NCBI GenBank assembly: GCA_900756925.1
Contig: CAAELX010000003.1
Span: 1-42,189, forward strand
DNA length: 42,189 nt
Source of the DNA: an uncultured Roseburia sp.
GTDB lineage: Bacteria > Bacillota > Clostridia > Lachnospirales > Lachnospiraceae
Reading direction: 5' to 3'
The notes beneath the pieces are model-generated. The model saw only the letters and a program-made list of their open reading frames with translations, made no database searches and was not told where the DNA came from. Made by a program: the position numbers and the translations under genes. Below are positions 31,868-40,814 of the stretch, in pieces (position 1 is the first letter of the stretch; the number at the start of each line of letters is the position of its first letter).

Positions 31868-32929
31868 TTAAGGAGTTGTGTTACCCTCATTTGTTTCTAG
31901 ATAATGATCCACATTGTCAATCGTGATCTTCTGATACGGGAGATAGACTTCGGTTAGATTTTCAAAATTGATCCCGTCCAATCCTTTTCCCGATACCGAT
32001 GCAAATACGATGGCCGCCATCACCTGTGCCTGGCCTTCTTTATCATTGTAGACCGTTCCTGTAAGACGCCCATCCTTCACAGCCTCTAACGCTTCCTGCA
32101 TACCATCAACCCCCAGTATCATCGGCATATTATCCTTTGTATATCCCATGAGCCGGTAACTGTCCAATGCTCCCAAAGCCATATCATCATTATTGGACAG
32201 CACCAATTCAATCGTATTTCCATACTGCCTGATCAGCTGCTCCATTCGGTTCTGAGCCTGTGCACGCTTCCAGTTTGCAATCTCATAACTAAGCTTTTCC
32301 AGCTTTATTCCTTTGGCAAGAATCGTCTCTACCGAGCTGTCCGTTCTTACAATTGCATCCTGATGCCCCATCTCGCCTTCCAAAACCACATACTGGATCT
32401 TTCCATCATGATTTTTGTCGATCGATTTGTCATTTAAAATGAGATCCGCTGCAATTTCTCCCTGCATCTGTCCCGACTGTCTCGCTTTCGCGCCAACATA
32501 ATAAAGCTTATCCCATTGCATCATATCTTCCGCGACCGGTTCCCGGTTAAAGAAAATGATCGGAATATTTTTTTCTTTTGCACTATCTATAATTTCAGAC
32601 GGGTCTGTGCGGTCCACCAGATTAATGCACAAAATGTTGCATCCCTCATCAATCATTTCTTTTACCTGATCGTTTTGTGTCTTCTGTGAGCCAACAGCAT
32701 CACGGACCGTCACCATAACATCATACGAATCGCCTTTTTGACTATTTAATTCATTCTTAAAACATTGGATCAGATTGCTGATAAAAAGATCTCCCTGATC
32801 GTAGCATGCAATCCCTACATAGATTTCGTTTTGATTGTCTGACTCAGAAGCTCCACAGCCCATGATCAGGCAGCCGATTCCGATAACGGTCAAAACGGCA
32901 ATACAAAGTCTGATTCTATTTTGTCTCAT
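31868..32929 (-). CDS. Galactose/glucose-binding lipoprotein (MglB-like, canonical order)
   Basis: Extracellular sugar-binding lipoprotein of the MglB type, 353 residues, with signal peptide and lipobox IMGC (Cys25). Compared with E. coli MglB, the galactose/glucose contacts are all visible in normal order: CYDQGDLF (Asp, Phe), LCINLVD (Asn), GEMGHQDAIVRT (His, Asp, Arg), IANWKRA (Trp), LSNNDDMALGA (Asn), ILGVDG (Asp) and TVYNDKEGQ (Asn). An EF-hand-like calcium loop reads DKNHDGKIQY. It is the last gene of the regulator-kinase-binding protein set rather than part of the transporter operon. A role as ligand sensor for the kinase, as in the XylFII-LytS system, is a reasonable inference. Confidence 0.87.
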   Translation of the reverse strand: MRQNRIRLCIAVLTVIGIGCLIMGCGASESDNQNEIYVGIACYDQGDLFISNLIQCFKNELNSQKGDSYDVMVTVRDAVGSQKTQNDQVKEMIDEGCNILCINLVDRTDPSEIIDSAKEKNIPIIFFNREPVAEDMMQWDKLYYVGAKARQSGQMQGEIAADLILNDKSIDKNHDGKIQYVVLEGEMGHQDAIVRTDSSVETILAKGIKLEKLSYEIANWKRAQAQNRMEQLIRQYGNTIELVLSNNDDMALGALDSYRLMGYTKDNMPMILGVDGMQEALEAVKDGRLTGTVYNDKEGQAQVMAAIVFASVSGKGLDGINFENLTEVYLPYQKITIDNVDHYLETNEGNTTP

Positions 32930-32953
32930 ATCGTTTATCCCTCATTCAAGCAA

Positions 32954-33934
32954 TTACTGGCTCATGATAAAAAGCAATTCCTGATTACGCTCCGAAAACA
33001 ATTCCGATCTGCGGATCACGGTATATTGCACCGTCTGATCCTTCATTTTCCGAATATCTCCGTTCAGTTTCCGGACCACCTGTGTCATACACTGATATCC
33101 GGCTCCGAATTCATCCGGGACGACCAGACATTTGACGCTGCCATTGTCCAGATAATAGACCGATTCCGTAGAATTACCGATTCCATATACATCCGCTCCG
33201 TGAAGCTGGTTTTCTTTCGAACAGGTTCCGGCTTGTACCACACTCCGATCATCAAGCGTCAAAACGACATCCACCGGTTTTTGCTTCTCCAGAATGGTAA
33301 GACCATCCTCATTCAGATTGCCGATCAACTTCCAGTCGATTTGCGCCCCCATACGTTCAAGCTCGCTGCAGACAGCCTCCTTCTTCACATAAGCCACATC
33401 CGACGCCACATCGGACGAAAAGATGCCGAAGGTTTTCCCACTGATATCTCCCCCATAGTCATTGATCACTTCCTGCACCAGCTGCTTCACAAGCGCAGCC
33501 GCATCTGCCTCGGTCGTTGCATATGCAGACTGGCTGCGATTATAACCGGCCGATGACCCGATCAGCATCACCGGTATCTTCGCAGATATCGTTTGCAAAA
33601 GTTTCTCGGAGTCTGCTCCCGGTATCGGTTTGACAATTACCGCATCTGCACCTTTTTTTATTGCGAACTGAATCATCGCCATTTCATCTTCCATCGACGC
33701 AATATCATCCGTACTGATCACTACCATTTGAGCATCACAGTCCTCAGAAGCCATGCGAAGACCATATTTCAATGATGACCACTGACGGCTGTCCGAATCA
33801 GGAAGTACGACCGCGACTTTATAAAATTCCTTTTCTTTTTTCTGAAAAAGCATCGAACCGGCAAGCACAATGACAAGTATTCCAAGCACGATCTCCAGAA
33901 TAATGTATTTCTTTGTTCCACTGTGTATATTCAT
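32954..33934 (-). CDS. Membrane-anchored sugar-binding-like protein
   Basis: A 326-residue protein with a periplasmic-binding-protein type 1 fold (Peripla_BP_4). An N-terminal hydrophobic helix (IILEIVLGILVIVLAGSML) followed by charged residues has no lipobox or clear cleavage site, so it probably stays membrane-anchored with the binding domain outside. Domain landmarks: KVAVVLPDSDSRQWSSLKYG, IQFAIKKGADAVIVKPIPG, IPVMLIGS, VVLTLDDRSVVQAG and DVYGIGNSTESVYYLDNG. The galactose contacts of MglB are not conserved, so the ligand differs or none is bound. It begins 3 bases after the kinase stop, strongly coupled, and is a likely external sensing partner of that kinase. Confidence 0.82.
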   Translation of the reverse strand: MNIHSGTKKYIILEIVLGILVIVLAGSMLFQKKEKEFYKVAVVLPDSDSRQWSSLKYGLRMASEDCDAQMVVISTDDIASMEDEMAMIQFAIKKGADAVIVKPIPGADSEKLLQTISAKIPVMLIGSSAGYNRSQSAYATTEADAAALVKQLVQEVINDYGGDISGKTFGIFSSDVASDVAYVKKEAVCSELERMGAQIDWKLIGNLNEDGLTILEKQKPVDVVLTLDDRSVVQAGTCSKENQLHGADVYGIGNSTESVYYLDNGSVKCLVVPDEFGAGYQCMTQVVRKLNGDIRKMKDQTVQYTVIRRSELFSERNQELLFIMSQ

Positions 33935-33937
33935 ACC

Positions 33938-35827
33938 TTATTCCTCAACTCTCCTGTCTGTTTCGTGTTCCTGGATCTGCCGCCCCTTTTCAAAGTACTT
34001 CTGACGTTCCTCACTGAAGAGTTCCGCCGGCATGCATATGGATACCGTTGTTCCCTCATCCAGTTCGCTTTCAATCTTTAATCCATACTCTTTTCCAAAC
34101 AGAATCTGAACACGATTATTCACATTCACAAGACCGACTCCCGAACCCTTTTTGTGCACACGCCCCGTATCCGTAAGAAGATCATCAATCTCATCCGGCG
34201 GAATACCTATTCCGTTATCGGTCACAGAAAGAACCAGCATACCATTGTCCATTTTTCCGGAAACTCTAATTTCTCCACAATCTTCCATCCCACGGACTCC
34301 ATAATTGATGGCATTCTCAAGGAGCGGCTGCAGCGATAATTTTACGGTACAATATTCATAGAGTGACGGATCCACATCGAACACGACAGAAAACTGGTTT
34401 TTGTAACGTGTCATCTGAATATTCATATAACTTTGTGCATGCTGAAGCTCATCTCTCACGCGAATGATCGTATGCCCCTTCGAGAGACTGATCCGAAACA
34501 GCTTCGCAAGCTGCGTGATCATAAACGAGGCTTCCTCATTTTTGCCGCCTTCCACCATCCATGTGATGGAATCTAACGTATTATACAAAAAATGCGGATT
34601 GATCTGGCTTTGAAGCGCATCCAGTTCGCTTTTGCGCCGCTCATTCTGCTGCCACACCACTTCTTTCAGCAGTTCTGCATTCTGTTGATACGATTTCCGG
34701 ATGGACTCTCCCAGATGGCGGATCTCCGTAGAACCTCCGATGTAGATTTGGGGCTCCCTGTCGGCTTCGTACTTTGTAACCGAATCATTCAATTTGCGAA
34801 TCGGTCTTGAAATGCGAAGCGATACGATCCGGTTTATGCCCACAAGCATCATGACCATCAGAATACTCAGCATAATGATAAACTGTCTGGCATCGATCAT
34901 TTCATCCGTAAAAGCAGAATACGGAACCACTCCGACCAATTTCCATCCGGTATACCCGATGGAGTTTACAAGTACCTTGCGATGCTCCCCCTGAAACCTT
35001 TCATCGTACACACCATCCTTTTTCTTTGCAGTCTCCAGATTGCTTTCGTTTACGATCTGTCTGGCAAGCTGCACCTGCTGCGGATGATAAATAATCTCGC
35101 CGTTGCTGTCGCACAGATAAAAATACTGTCCGTTACCGAGTGTATTAATCTGCCGCATCATCCGGGAAATACTTGAATAATCCATATCAACAAGAAGCAC
35201 GCCAAGCTTTGCGATCTCTCCATTTGACATATCCACTGCACGGCTGGAAGAAATAACCCAGTAATATCGTCTGGTTCCATCATCAAAGATATTTTGGATA
35301 TGAGGTGTTGAAAAATGGATATTTTCCACCTCGCTTTCTGCATCAACGAACCACTGCTGCGACGTAACATTGACATCCTCTTTCTGCGCCACAACCGGTT
35401 CTGCTGCAAGCAGCTCCCCATTGTTCGTATAGACAGCGATGCTTCGCAGCTTGTCTTTATTGGCTTCATAAAGCAGCTGCATCTGTTCCTTGACCTGTGC
35501 CAAATCCGTAGAGAAATTGGTTTCCTTGATAATGTTGTAATATGCCGCATCCGATACCTGCCGCATATTAACCAGGTATTCTTCTATATTATCTTCCGTC
35601 TGTTCCATCAGCTTCGCTGTGCTGTTAACGCTCTCCTGTCGGGAAGCAGAAGCGAACAGGATATACATGACACTTCCCATGCATAAAACAATAGAAATAG
35701 AAATCAGTGAAAAAGCAATCATGATGGTTGTCTGAATTTCTCCCGGTTTCCATTTTTTTAAATGCTTCAATCGCTTTTTATTCAACCTTTGTATACTCCG
35801 ATCTGTATTTCGATGGTGAAACCCCAT
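33938..35827 (-). CDS. Cache-domain sensor histidine kinase, YesM/LytS type
   Basis: Membrane sensor kinase of about 629 residues. A first membrane helix (IMIAFSLISISIVLCMGSVM) is followed by an extracellular double-Cache-like domain (about 70-310; TSQQWFVDAE, YYWVISSSRAVD, GQYFYLCDSNGEIIYHP). A second helix (FIIMLSILMVMMLVGI), a HAMP-like linker and the His_kinase domain follow. The phospho-acceptor histidine lies in SQINPHFLYNTLDSI. The ATPase has N-box LSLQPLLENAINYGV, VTDNGIGIPPDE and KGSGVGLVNVNNRV. The start is uncertain: ATG at 35827 overlaps the regulator gene by 50 bases, another ATG is at 35845, and neither has a strong ribosome site. It pairs with the adjacent AraC-type regulator. 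Confidence 0.9.
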   Translation of the reverse strand: MGFHHRNTDRSIQRLNKKRLKHLKKWKPGEIQTTIMIAFSLISISIVLCMGSVMYILFASASRQESVNSTAKLMEQTEDNIEEYLVNMRQVSDAAYYNIIKETNFSTDLAQVKEQMQLLYEANKDKLRSIAVYTNNGELLAAEPVVAQKEDVNVTSQQWFVDAESEVENIHFSTPHIQNIFDDGTRRYYWVISSSRAVDMSNGEIAKLGVLLVDMDYSSISRMMRQINTLGNGQYFYLCDSNGEIIYHPQQVQLARQIVNESNLETAKKKDGVYDERFQGEHRKVLVNSIGYTGWKLVGVVPYSAFTDEMIDARQFIIMLSILMVMMLVGINRIVSLRISRPIRKLNDSVTKYEADREPQIYIGGSTEIRHLGESIRKSYQQNAELLKEVVWQQNERRKSELDALQSQINPHFLYNTLDSITWMVEGGKNEEASFMITQLAKLFRISLSKGHTIIRVRDELQHAQSYMNIQMTRYKNQFSVVFDVDPSLYEYCTVKLSLQPLLENAINYGVRGMEDCGEIRVSGKMDNGMLVLSVTDNGIGIPPDEIDDLLTDTGRVHKKGSGVGLVNVNNRVQILFGKEYGLKIESELDEGTTVSICMPAELFSEERQKYFEKGRQIQEHETDRRVEE

Positions 35828-37385
35828 ATTGCCGCTTAAATACATAGCTAAAATAGTTAGGATCTGTATAACCTACACTCTGCGCAATCACGTAGCTTTT
35901 CTCCGTTGTCTCAATCAGAAGGCGGGACGCCTTTCCCATACGATATTGTGTCAGATAGGCAACAAACGAGTCCCCTGTCTCTTTTTTGAACATACTCGAA
36001 AAATAGGAATTGGATATCGCAAGCGCATCACAGATATCATCCAATGATAAATCCTCCTTCTGATAATTATTGTGAACATATTCCTTTGCCTGCCGTATCA
36101 TCGACTGCGCAGAACTGTCTCGTGCACTCTGGATTTTCTCATGCAGCCTGATACAGATTTCAAGCAGCCATTGTTTTAACACATCCTTTTCCATCGTGAT
36201 CAGATTGGAGTACTCTGCGATCATTTCGCCGGCCTCCTCCCCCATACCGGCATCATTATTGATGGTAAAACGATAAAGTGTACTGACCAGCTCCATTACC
36301 GTCACCTGATGCTCCTTTATGGATCTGGAATGTTCATAGATCTTATCCAGATAATTCTCAATTGCATCACCAATATCTTCCGTTGTTCCGAGACGTATCA
36401 TCTTAAGCACCTGCGCCAGTTCCGATTCACTGTCGGTCACTGAGATTTCTGCTTTCTGCGGAATGATCTCCCGAATATTGATGGCGCGTTCCCCACCGTA
36501 AAGCACCCGGTAGGATACTGCCTCTTTTGCACTGTTGTATGACTGCGGCAGATCTATGATATTCTGACATATCTGCCCGATTCCGATTGTCACAACCGCC
36601 CCCATAATACGATACATATATTTACAGAACCGGTCACATTCATCCGTGAGTTCCGGAATCTTGCTCTCCTCCTGAATCTGTACGATCATCAGGGTATTGT
36701 CCAGGTAGGTAAAACTGCTTGCATTCCATTTTTCTGCCAGCTGCTCCCTTACCTGCTTGTCGACCGACACTCTGAGCAGCCGGACGTCCATATCTTTTGG
36801 GGCTTTGGATGCCGAAGTATGCACAACCAGGCAGCAAAAAAGCGGACCGTCAAACGAGATCTGGAAGTTTTCCATATATCCGGCAAGCTCGTCCTCATGG
36901 ATTTTACCCTCGATCAAAGTCGAATAAAAATTTGCCTGAAACAACGGCAGGGAATGCATATAATATTCCTGCAGGACCGCCACGTTTTTCTTTTCGTCGA
37001 TCTCCTGATCCATCTTCTCCTTGAGTTTTCGGAATACATTGGTCAATTCACCCGCATTCAAAGGCTTTAACACATACTCCTCAATTTCTAAGTGAACCGC
37101 TTCTCTCGCATACTCAAATTCATCGAATCCGGTAAAAAGCAGCACGTGTGTCGTCGGGTATTTCTGCCTGATATTGCTGCACAGCTCCATTCCATCCATG
37201 TATGGCATACGAATATCCGTCATCACCACATCCGGCTGGTTTTCTTCCATGATTTCCAACGCCTTGATTCCGTTGTTCGCATGCCCGATAACGGAAAATC
37301 CCAGCTCTTCCCACGGAATCTTATGCATGATCACCTGAATAACTTCTTCCTCATCATCTACAAGAAGTAATGTATATTGATTCAT
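35778..37385 (-). CDS. YesN-type response regulator with AraC DNA-binding domain
   Basis: Response regulator of 535 residues. The receiver domain (1-120) has acidic pocket VDDEEE, phospho-acceptor Asp57 in VVMTDIRMPYMDGM, Thr in LLFTGFDEFEYA and Lys in YVLKPLN. A long middle region (about 120-420) is of the type found in YesN proteins. The C-terminal AraC/XylS domain has two helix-turn-helices (EDLSLDDICDALAISNSYFS and VIAQSVGYTDPNYFSYVFKR) and ends YGVSPSKYRSEY. It is encoded upstream of and overlapping its kinase, and directly downstream of mglBAC, so activation of the galactose transporter genes is the likely output. Confidence 0.92.
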   Translation of the reverse strand: MNQYTLLLVDDEEEVIQVIMHKIPWEELGFSVIGHANNGIKALEIMEENQPDVVMTDIRMPYMDGMELCSNIRQKYPTTHVLLFTGFDEFEYAREAVHLEIEEYVLKPLNAGELTNVFRKLKEKMDQEIDEKKNVAVLQEYYMHSLPLFQANFYSTLIEGKIHEDELAGYMENFQISFDGPLFCCLVVHTSASKAPKDMDVRLLRVSVDKQVREQLAEKWNASSFTYLDNTLMIVQIQEESKIPELTDECDRFCKYMYRIMGAVVTIGIGQICQNIIDLPQSYNSAKEAVSYRVLYGGERAINIREIIPQKAEISVTDSESELAQVLKMIRLGTTEDIGDAIENYLDKIYEHSRSIKEHQVTVMELVSTLYRFTINNDAGMGEEAGEMIAEYSNLITMEKDVLKQWLLEICIRLHEKIQSARDSSAQSMIRQAKEYVHNNYQKEDLSLDDICDALAISNSYFSSMFKKETGDSFVAYLTQYRMGKASRLLIETTEKSYVIAQSVGYTDPNYFSYVFKRQYGVSPSKYRSEYTKVE

Positions 37386-37457
37386 CCTTTTTCCCCACTT
37401 ATTTTTGTTTTATTAGGCGTTTCGCAATCGCTTATTTTGTTTTATCATCTACGACTA

Positions 37458-37463
37458 ATTATA
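37458..37463 (-). promoter_or_regulatory. Possible promoter of the regulator-kinase operon
   Basis: A perfect TATAAT on the minus strand lies about 70 bases before the response-regulator ATG and just after the mglC terminator. No good -35 box is seen at the right distance, so initiation may need an activator. Confidence 0.35.
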
Positions 37464-37480
37464 CCAATTTCTTCGTATGA

Positions 37481-37516
37481 AAAGAAGAGTGTCAGACCAA
37501 TATTTCGTCTGACACT
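37481..37516 (-). terminator. Terminator of the mgl operon
   Basis: AGTGTCAGAC and GTCTGACACT (37488-37497 with 37507-37516) pair perfectly over ten bases around a 9-base loop. On the minus strand the stem is followed by CTTCTTTTC, a broken T-run. It lies 24 bases after the mglC stop. Confidence 0.75.
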
Positions 37517-37539
37517 CCTGTTTTAAAATCAATCAGTCA

Positions 37540-39192
37540 TTACTTCTTCTGAACATATTTCAGGCAGTCGAGTGTTACGGCTACAAGAATAATGATGCCG
37601 GAGAATACGAACTGAAGGTTTGTATCGATACCAAGGATTGTAAGAGAATATGTCAATGCAGTAAAGATGAACACACCTGTTACCACACCGGAGATTTTAC
37701 CGATACCACCGGTAAAGGATACACCACCAACTACACAGGCTGCAATGGCATCCATATCCCAGCCCTGTCCATAAGTTGCGGATCCGGAACCTACCATTCG
37801 GATACACTCAAGCCATGAACCGAATCCATATAACACACCTGCCATAACAAATGCACAAAGTGTAATTGCAAATACAGAAATACCGGACACGGCTGCTGCC
37901 TCAGGGTTTCCACCTACCGCATATAAATATTTTCCAAATGTTGTCTTATTCCAAATGAACCATACAATAAGGATTGCTGCAAGTGCCCAGAGAATAATTG
38001 TCGGGAAACCATTAATCTTAGGGATGATCATGTTTGGAATCGTAGACTCGATCGCACCGAAGGATACACCCTTTGTTGCGTAAGTTACCAGACCGAATAT
38101 TACAAGCATATTTGCCATGGTTGAAATAAAAGGATGCATCTTAAACTTCGCAGTAAAGAATCCGGCAATACTCGTAAAGAACGTACAGAACACGATACAC
38201 AGTACTAAAGCAAGTAATACGCGTGCTCCTGTCGGCATACCTGTAAAGTCAAAGATATGTCCGAACACACCACCGGTATTGATTCCCTGATGCATCACGA
38301 TCGTTGCAGTGGTCATACCCATACCAACCATTCGTCCTACAGAAAGATCCGTTCCGGCAAGGAGGATCAATCCTGCAACACCCAGTGCAAGGAACATTCT
38401 AGGCGAAGCCTGCTGTAAAATGTTCAGCACATTATTATAGGTAAGAAGAGGTGTTCCCTTCTTAATCGGTGTGATAATACACAAAGCGATGAAAATGATA
38501 AGGATTGCAATATACAGACCATTCTGCAGGAGGAACGAACGACGGTTGAACGTATATTTATAATTCTCCCACTTCTGTGCTCTTGATTCCATAAATGTAA
38601 ATTTGGAAAGTCTCAAATTATCGATCAGATGATATTTATGGCGGAATGCCTCATGCTTTCTGTCCTTAATCTCCTGATATTCCTTTTCAAGTTCCAGCTT
38701 TGCATTAGAAAGACGGTTCTTATGTACATAATTCTCGTCTTTGATTTCCCGCTGCTCCGAGAGCGATGCCAGATTATCTTTGTGCTGCTTGTCAAGTTCT
38801 GCAAGCTTTCTCTCATAATTCTCTTTTGCCTGCACCTTCTGTGCTTCGCAGCTTTCTTTTACCTGGTTAAAATAATCCACTTCAAAGTGTGCTTTCAAAT
38901 ATGCTTCCGCATCCGCGATCAGCTTGTCGATTTCAGCCTTGTTCTTTGCTTCCACTGCTTTTGCTTTGGAAAGATCTTTACTGATTTCGGCAATATGCTC
39001 GCTTTTCTCTGTCTTTGACAATGTGCGGTCTCTCTTGATCGCATCAATCGTATTATTGTATGAGAGTACCTTTGCCGTACCATCTTCTCGCAAAGCATCA
39101 ATTTTTTTCTGTATTCCACCGACATATTCATCGATCGGCTTGCGCAGGGCGAGTTCCTGCTCTGCCGTAAGAATTTTACTGTTATTAGCCAT
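37540..39192 (-). CDS. mglC: Galactose ABC permease MglC with N-terminal coiled-coil extension
   Basis: Membrane subunit of the galactose/methyl-galactoside importer. The C-terminal about 330 residues (from about 222) are a normal MglC/RbsC-type permease with hydrophobic helices, AGTDLSVGRMVGMG, TFGKYLYAVGGNPEAAAVSG (the cytoplasmic loop that contacts the ATPase) and GGVSFTGGIGKISG. E. coli MglC has about 336 residues, but this protein has 550. The extra residues 1-215 are charged and helix-forming, with Lys/Glu/Ala/Leu heptad-like stretches (DIDKL-type repeats, ENYERKLAELDKQHKDNL, KLELEKEYQEIKDRKHEAF) and no signal or membrane helix. This suggests a cytoplasmic coiled coil. The start has AAAGGGAGAAGAC, and mglA ends 19 bases upstream. 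Confidence 0.92.
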   Translation of the reverse strand: MANNSKILTAEQELALRKPIDEYVGGIQKKIDALREDGTAKVLSYNNTIDAIKRDRTLSKTEKSEHIAEISKDLSKAKAVEAKNKAEIDKLIADAEAYLKAHFEVDYFNQVKESCEAQKVQAKENYERKLAELDKQHKDNLASLSEQREIKDENYVHKNRLSNAKLELEKEYQEIKDRKHEAFRHKYHLIDNLRLSKFTFMESRAQKWENYKYTFNRRSFLLQNGLYIAILIIFIALCIITPIKKGTPLLTYNNVLNILQQASPRMFLALGVAGLILLAGTDLSVGRMVGMGMTTATIVMHQGINTGGVFGHIFDFTGMPTGARVLLALVLCIVFCTFFTSIAGFFTAKFKMHPFISTMANMLVIFGLVTYATKGVSFGAIESTIPNMIIPKINGFPTIILWALAAILIVWFIWNKTTFGKYLYAVGGNPEAAAVSGISVFAITLCAFVMAGVLYGFGSWLECIRMVGSGSATYGQGWDMDAIAACVVGGVSFTGGIGKISGVVTGVFIFTALTYSLTILGIDTNLQFVFSGIIILVAVTLDCLKYVQKK

Positions 39193-39210
39193 ATCTGTCT
39201 TCTCCCTTTA

Positions 39211-40719
39211 TTATAGGTATTTTGCACTGAGTCTTAACAACTCTTCCTGATTGGTTTCTTTCGTGTTAACGATTCCTGAAAGATGTCCGTTGGACATAAC
39301 ACCAATTCGATTGGTAATACCAAGAATCTCCGGCATCTCGGAAGATACTACGATGATCGTTTTACCTTCTTTTGCCATCTGGATGATCAGCTCATAAATT
39401 TCATATTTCGCACCTACATCGATTCCTCGTGTCGGTTCATCCATCATGAATACCTGTGGTCCTCTTTCCAGCCACTTTCCGAAGATAACCTTCTGCTGAT
39501 TACCGCCGGAAAGACTCGTGATCATATCTTCCGGTCCCATACATTTGGTATGCATGATCTTGATTTCATTGGCCGTCGCGTTTGTCATCTTCGTATCCGA
39601 CAACGGTACTCCCGCTTTATAAGATCCAAGATTGGCAATCGTTGTATTAAAAGTAAGATCACCTTTTAAGAATAATCCATTCGCTTTACGTTCCTCTGTA
39701 ATCATCGCAAAGCCATAATCCATTGCTTCTTTTGCGCTCTTAAAATTCATAAGGTGTCCATTCAGGTAAACACGGCCTGCTGCTCTGGTACGAACACCAA
39801 AAATCGTTTCCAGAAGTTCTGTACGTCCTGCACCAACCAATCCGTATAATCCAAAGATTTCACCTTTGCGGACATCAAACGAAATGTCCTGCAGATGTGG
39901 CTCATACTTTGTTGACAGATGCTGCACCGATAAGACAATATCCCCCGGAGTATTATCAACCGGTGGAAATCGGTTTTCCAGCACACGTCCAACCATCGCT
40001 GTGATCAGTTCATTCATATCGGTTTCTTTTGCCGGCTTGGTCATAACGAGATTACCATCTCGAAGAACGGAGATTTCATCACAGATTTCAAAGATCTCAT
40101 CCATCTTATGCGAGATATAGATCAGTGAAATCCCTTGCGACTTCAACATTCTCATCATTTCAAACAGCTTATCAACTTCCTGAACCGTCAGGGACGATGT
40201 CGGCTCATCAAGAACAATAACCTTGGAATTATAAGAAATTGCCTTGGCGATCTCACACATCTGACGTTGTGAAACCGACATCTTTTTCATCGGCTGCTCC
40301 AGATTGACCGTCATTCCCAGCTTTCGGAACAGTTCGGACGCCTCAGACTTCATTCTGTTTTCATCAACCATGCCAAATCCATTGCGCAGATAACGTCCGA
40401 GGAACAAATTGTCCACTACGTTTCTTTCCAAACACTGATTTAATTCCTGATGCACCATTGCAATTCCATTCTCAAGGGCATCTTTTGGTCCGGAAAAGTT
40501 TACTTCTTTTCCTTCAAGATAGATCGTACCTTCATCTTTCTGATAGGTGCCGAAGAGGCACTTCATCATCGTTGACTTACCGGCGCCATTCTCACCCATA
40601 AGACCCATGACCGTACCCTCTTTCACATCCAGATTGATGTGGTCAAGAACCCGGTTTCGTCCGAAGGATTTACACATGCCGCGTATGGATAAGACGATGT
40701 TATCTTTCTTATCTTCCAT
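39211..40719 (-). CDS. mglA: Galactose ABC transporter ATPase MglA
   Basis: Cytoplasmic ATPase with two fused nucleotide-binding domains, 502 residues, typical of sugar importers of the MglA/RbsA/XylG class. First half: Walker A MGENGAGKSTMMK, Q-loop MVHQELNQC, signature region MSVSQRQMCEIAKA and Walker B VIVLDEPTSSL. Second half: a degenerate Walker A LVGAGRTELLE, ITEERKANGLF, the signature LSGGNQQKVIFGKWL and MDEPTRGIDVGAKYEIY. The weak second Walker A is usual in this class. It lies between mglB and mglC; a strong hairpin separates it from mglB. GGACAGGAG precedes the ATG. Confidence 0.95.
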   Translation of the reverse strand: MEDKKDNIVLSIRGMCKSFGRNRVLDHINLDVKEGTVMGLMGENGAGKSTMMKCLFGTYQKDEGTIYLEGKEVNFSGPKDALENGIAMVHQELNQCLERNVVDNLFLGRYLRNGFGMVDENRMKSEASELFRKLGMTVNLEQPMKKMSVSQRQMCEIAKAISYNSKVIVLDEPTSSLTVQEVDKLFEMMRMLKSQGISLIYISHKMDEIFEICDEISVLRDGNLVMTKPAKETDMNELITAMVGRVLENRFPPVDNTPGDIVLSVQHLSTKYEPHLQDISFDVRKGEIFGLYGLVGAGRTELLETIFGVRTRAAGRVYLNGHLMNFKSAKEAMDYGFAMITEERKANGLFLKGDLTFNTTIANLGSYKAGVPLSDTKMTNATANEIKIMHTKCMGPEDMITSLSGGNQQKVIFGKWLERGPQVFMMDEPTRGIDVGAKYEIYELIIQMAKEGKTIIVVSSEMPEILGITNRIGVMSNGHLSGIVNTKETNQEELLRLSAKYL

Positions 40720-40765
40720 TGCTCTTACTCCTGTCCTATAATCGATTAATATGTCTTCTGCAAAA

Positions 40766-40795
40766 AGTTTAGGGAGAATTTCTTCTCCCTAAACT
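40766..40795 (-). terminator. Intercistronic hairpin between mglB and mglA
   Basis: AGTTTAGGGAGAA (40766-40778) and TTCTCCCTAAACT (40783-40795) form a perfect 13-base stem with a 4-base loop, followed on the minus strand by TTTTTG. It looks like a leaky terminator or 3'-stabilising stem that would let the binding protein be made in excess over the ATPase and permease. Confidence 0.75.
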
Positions 40796-40814
40796 GTCTA
40801 AATCCTATCGGTTT

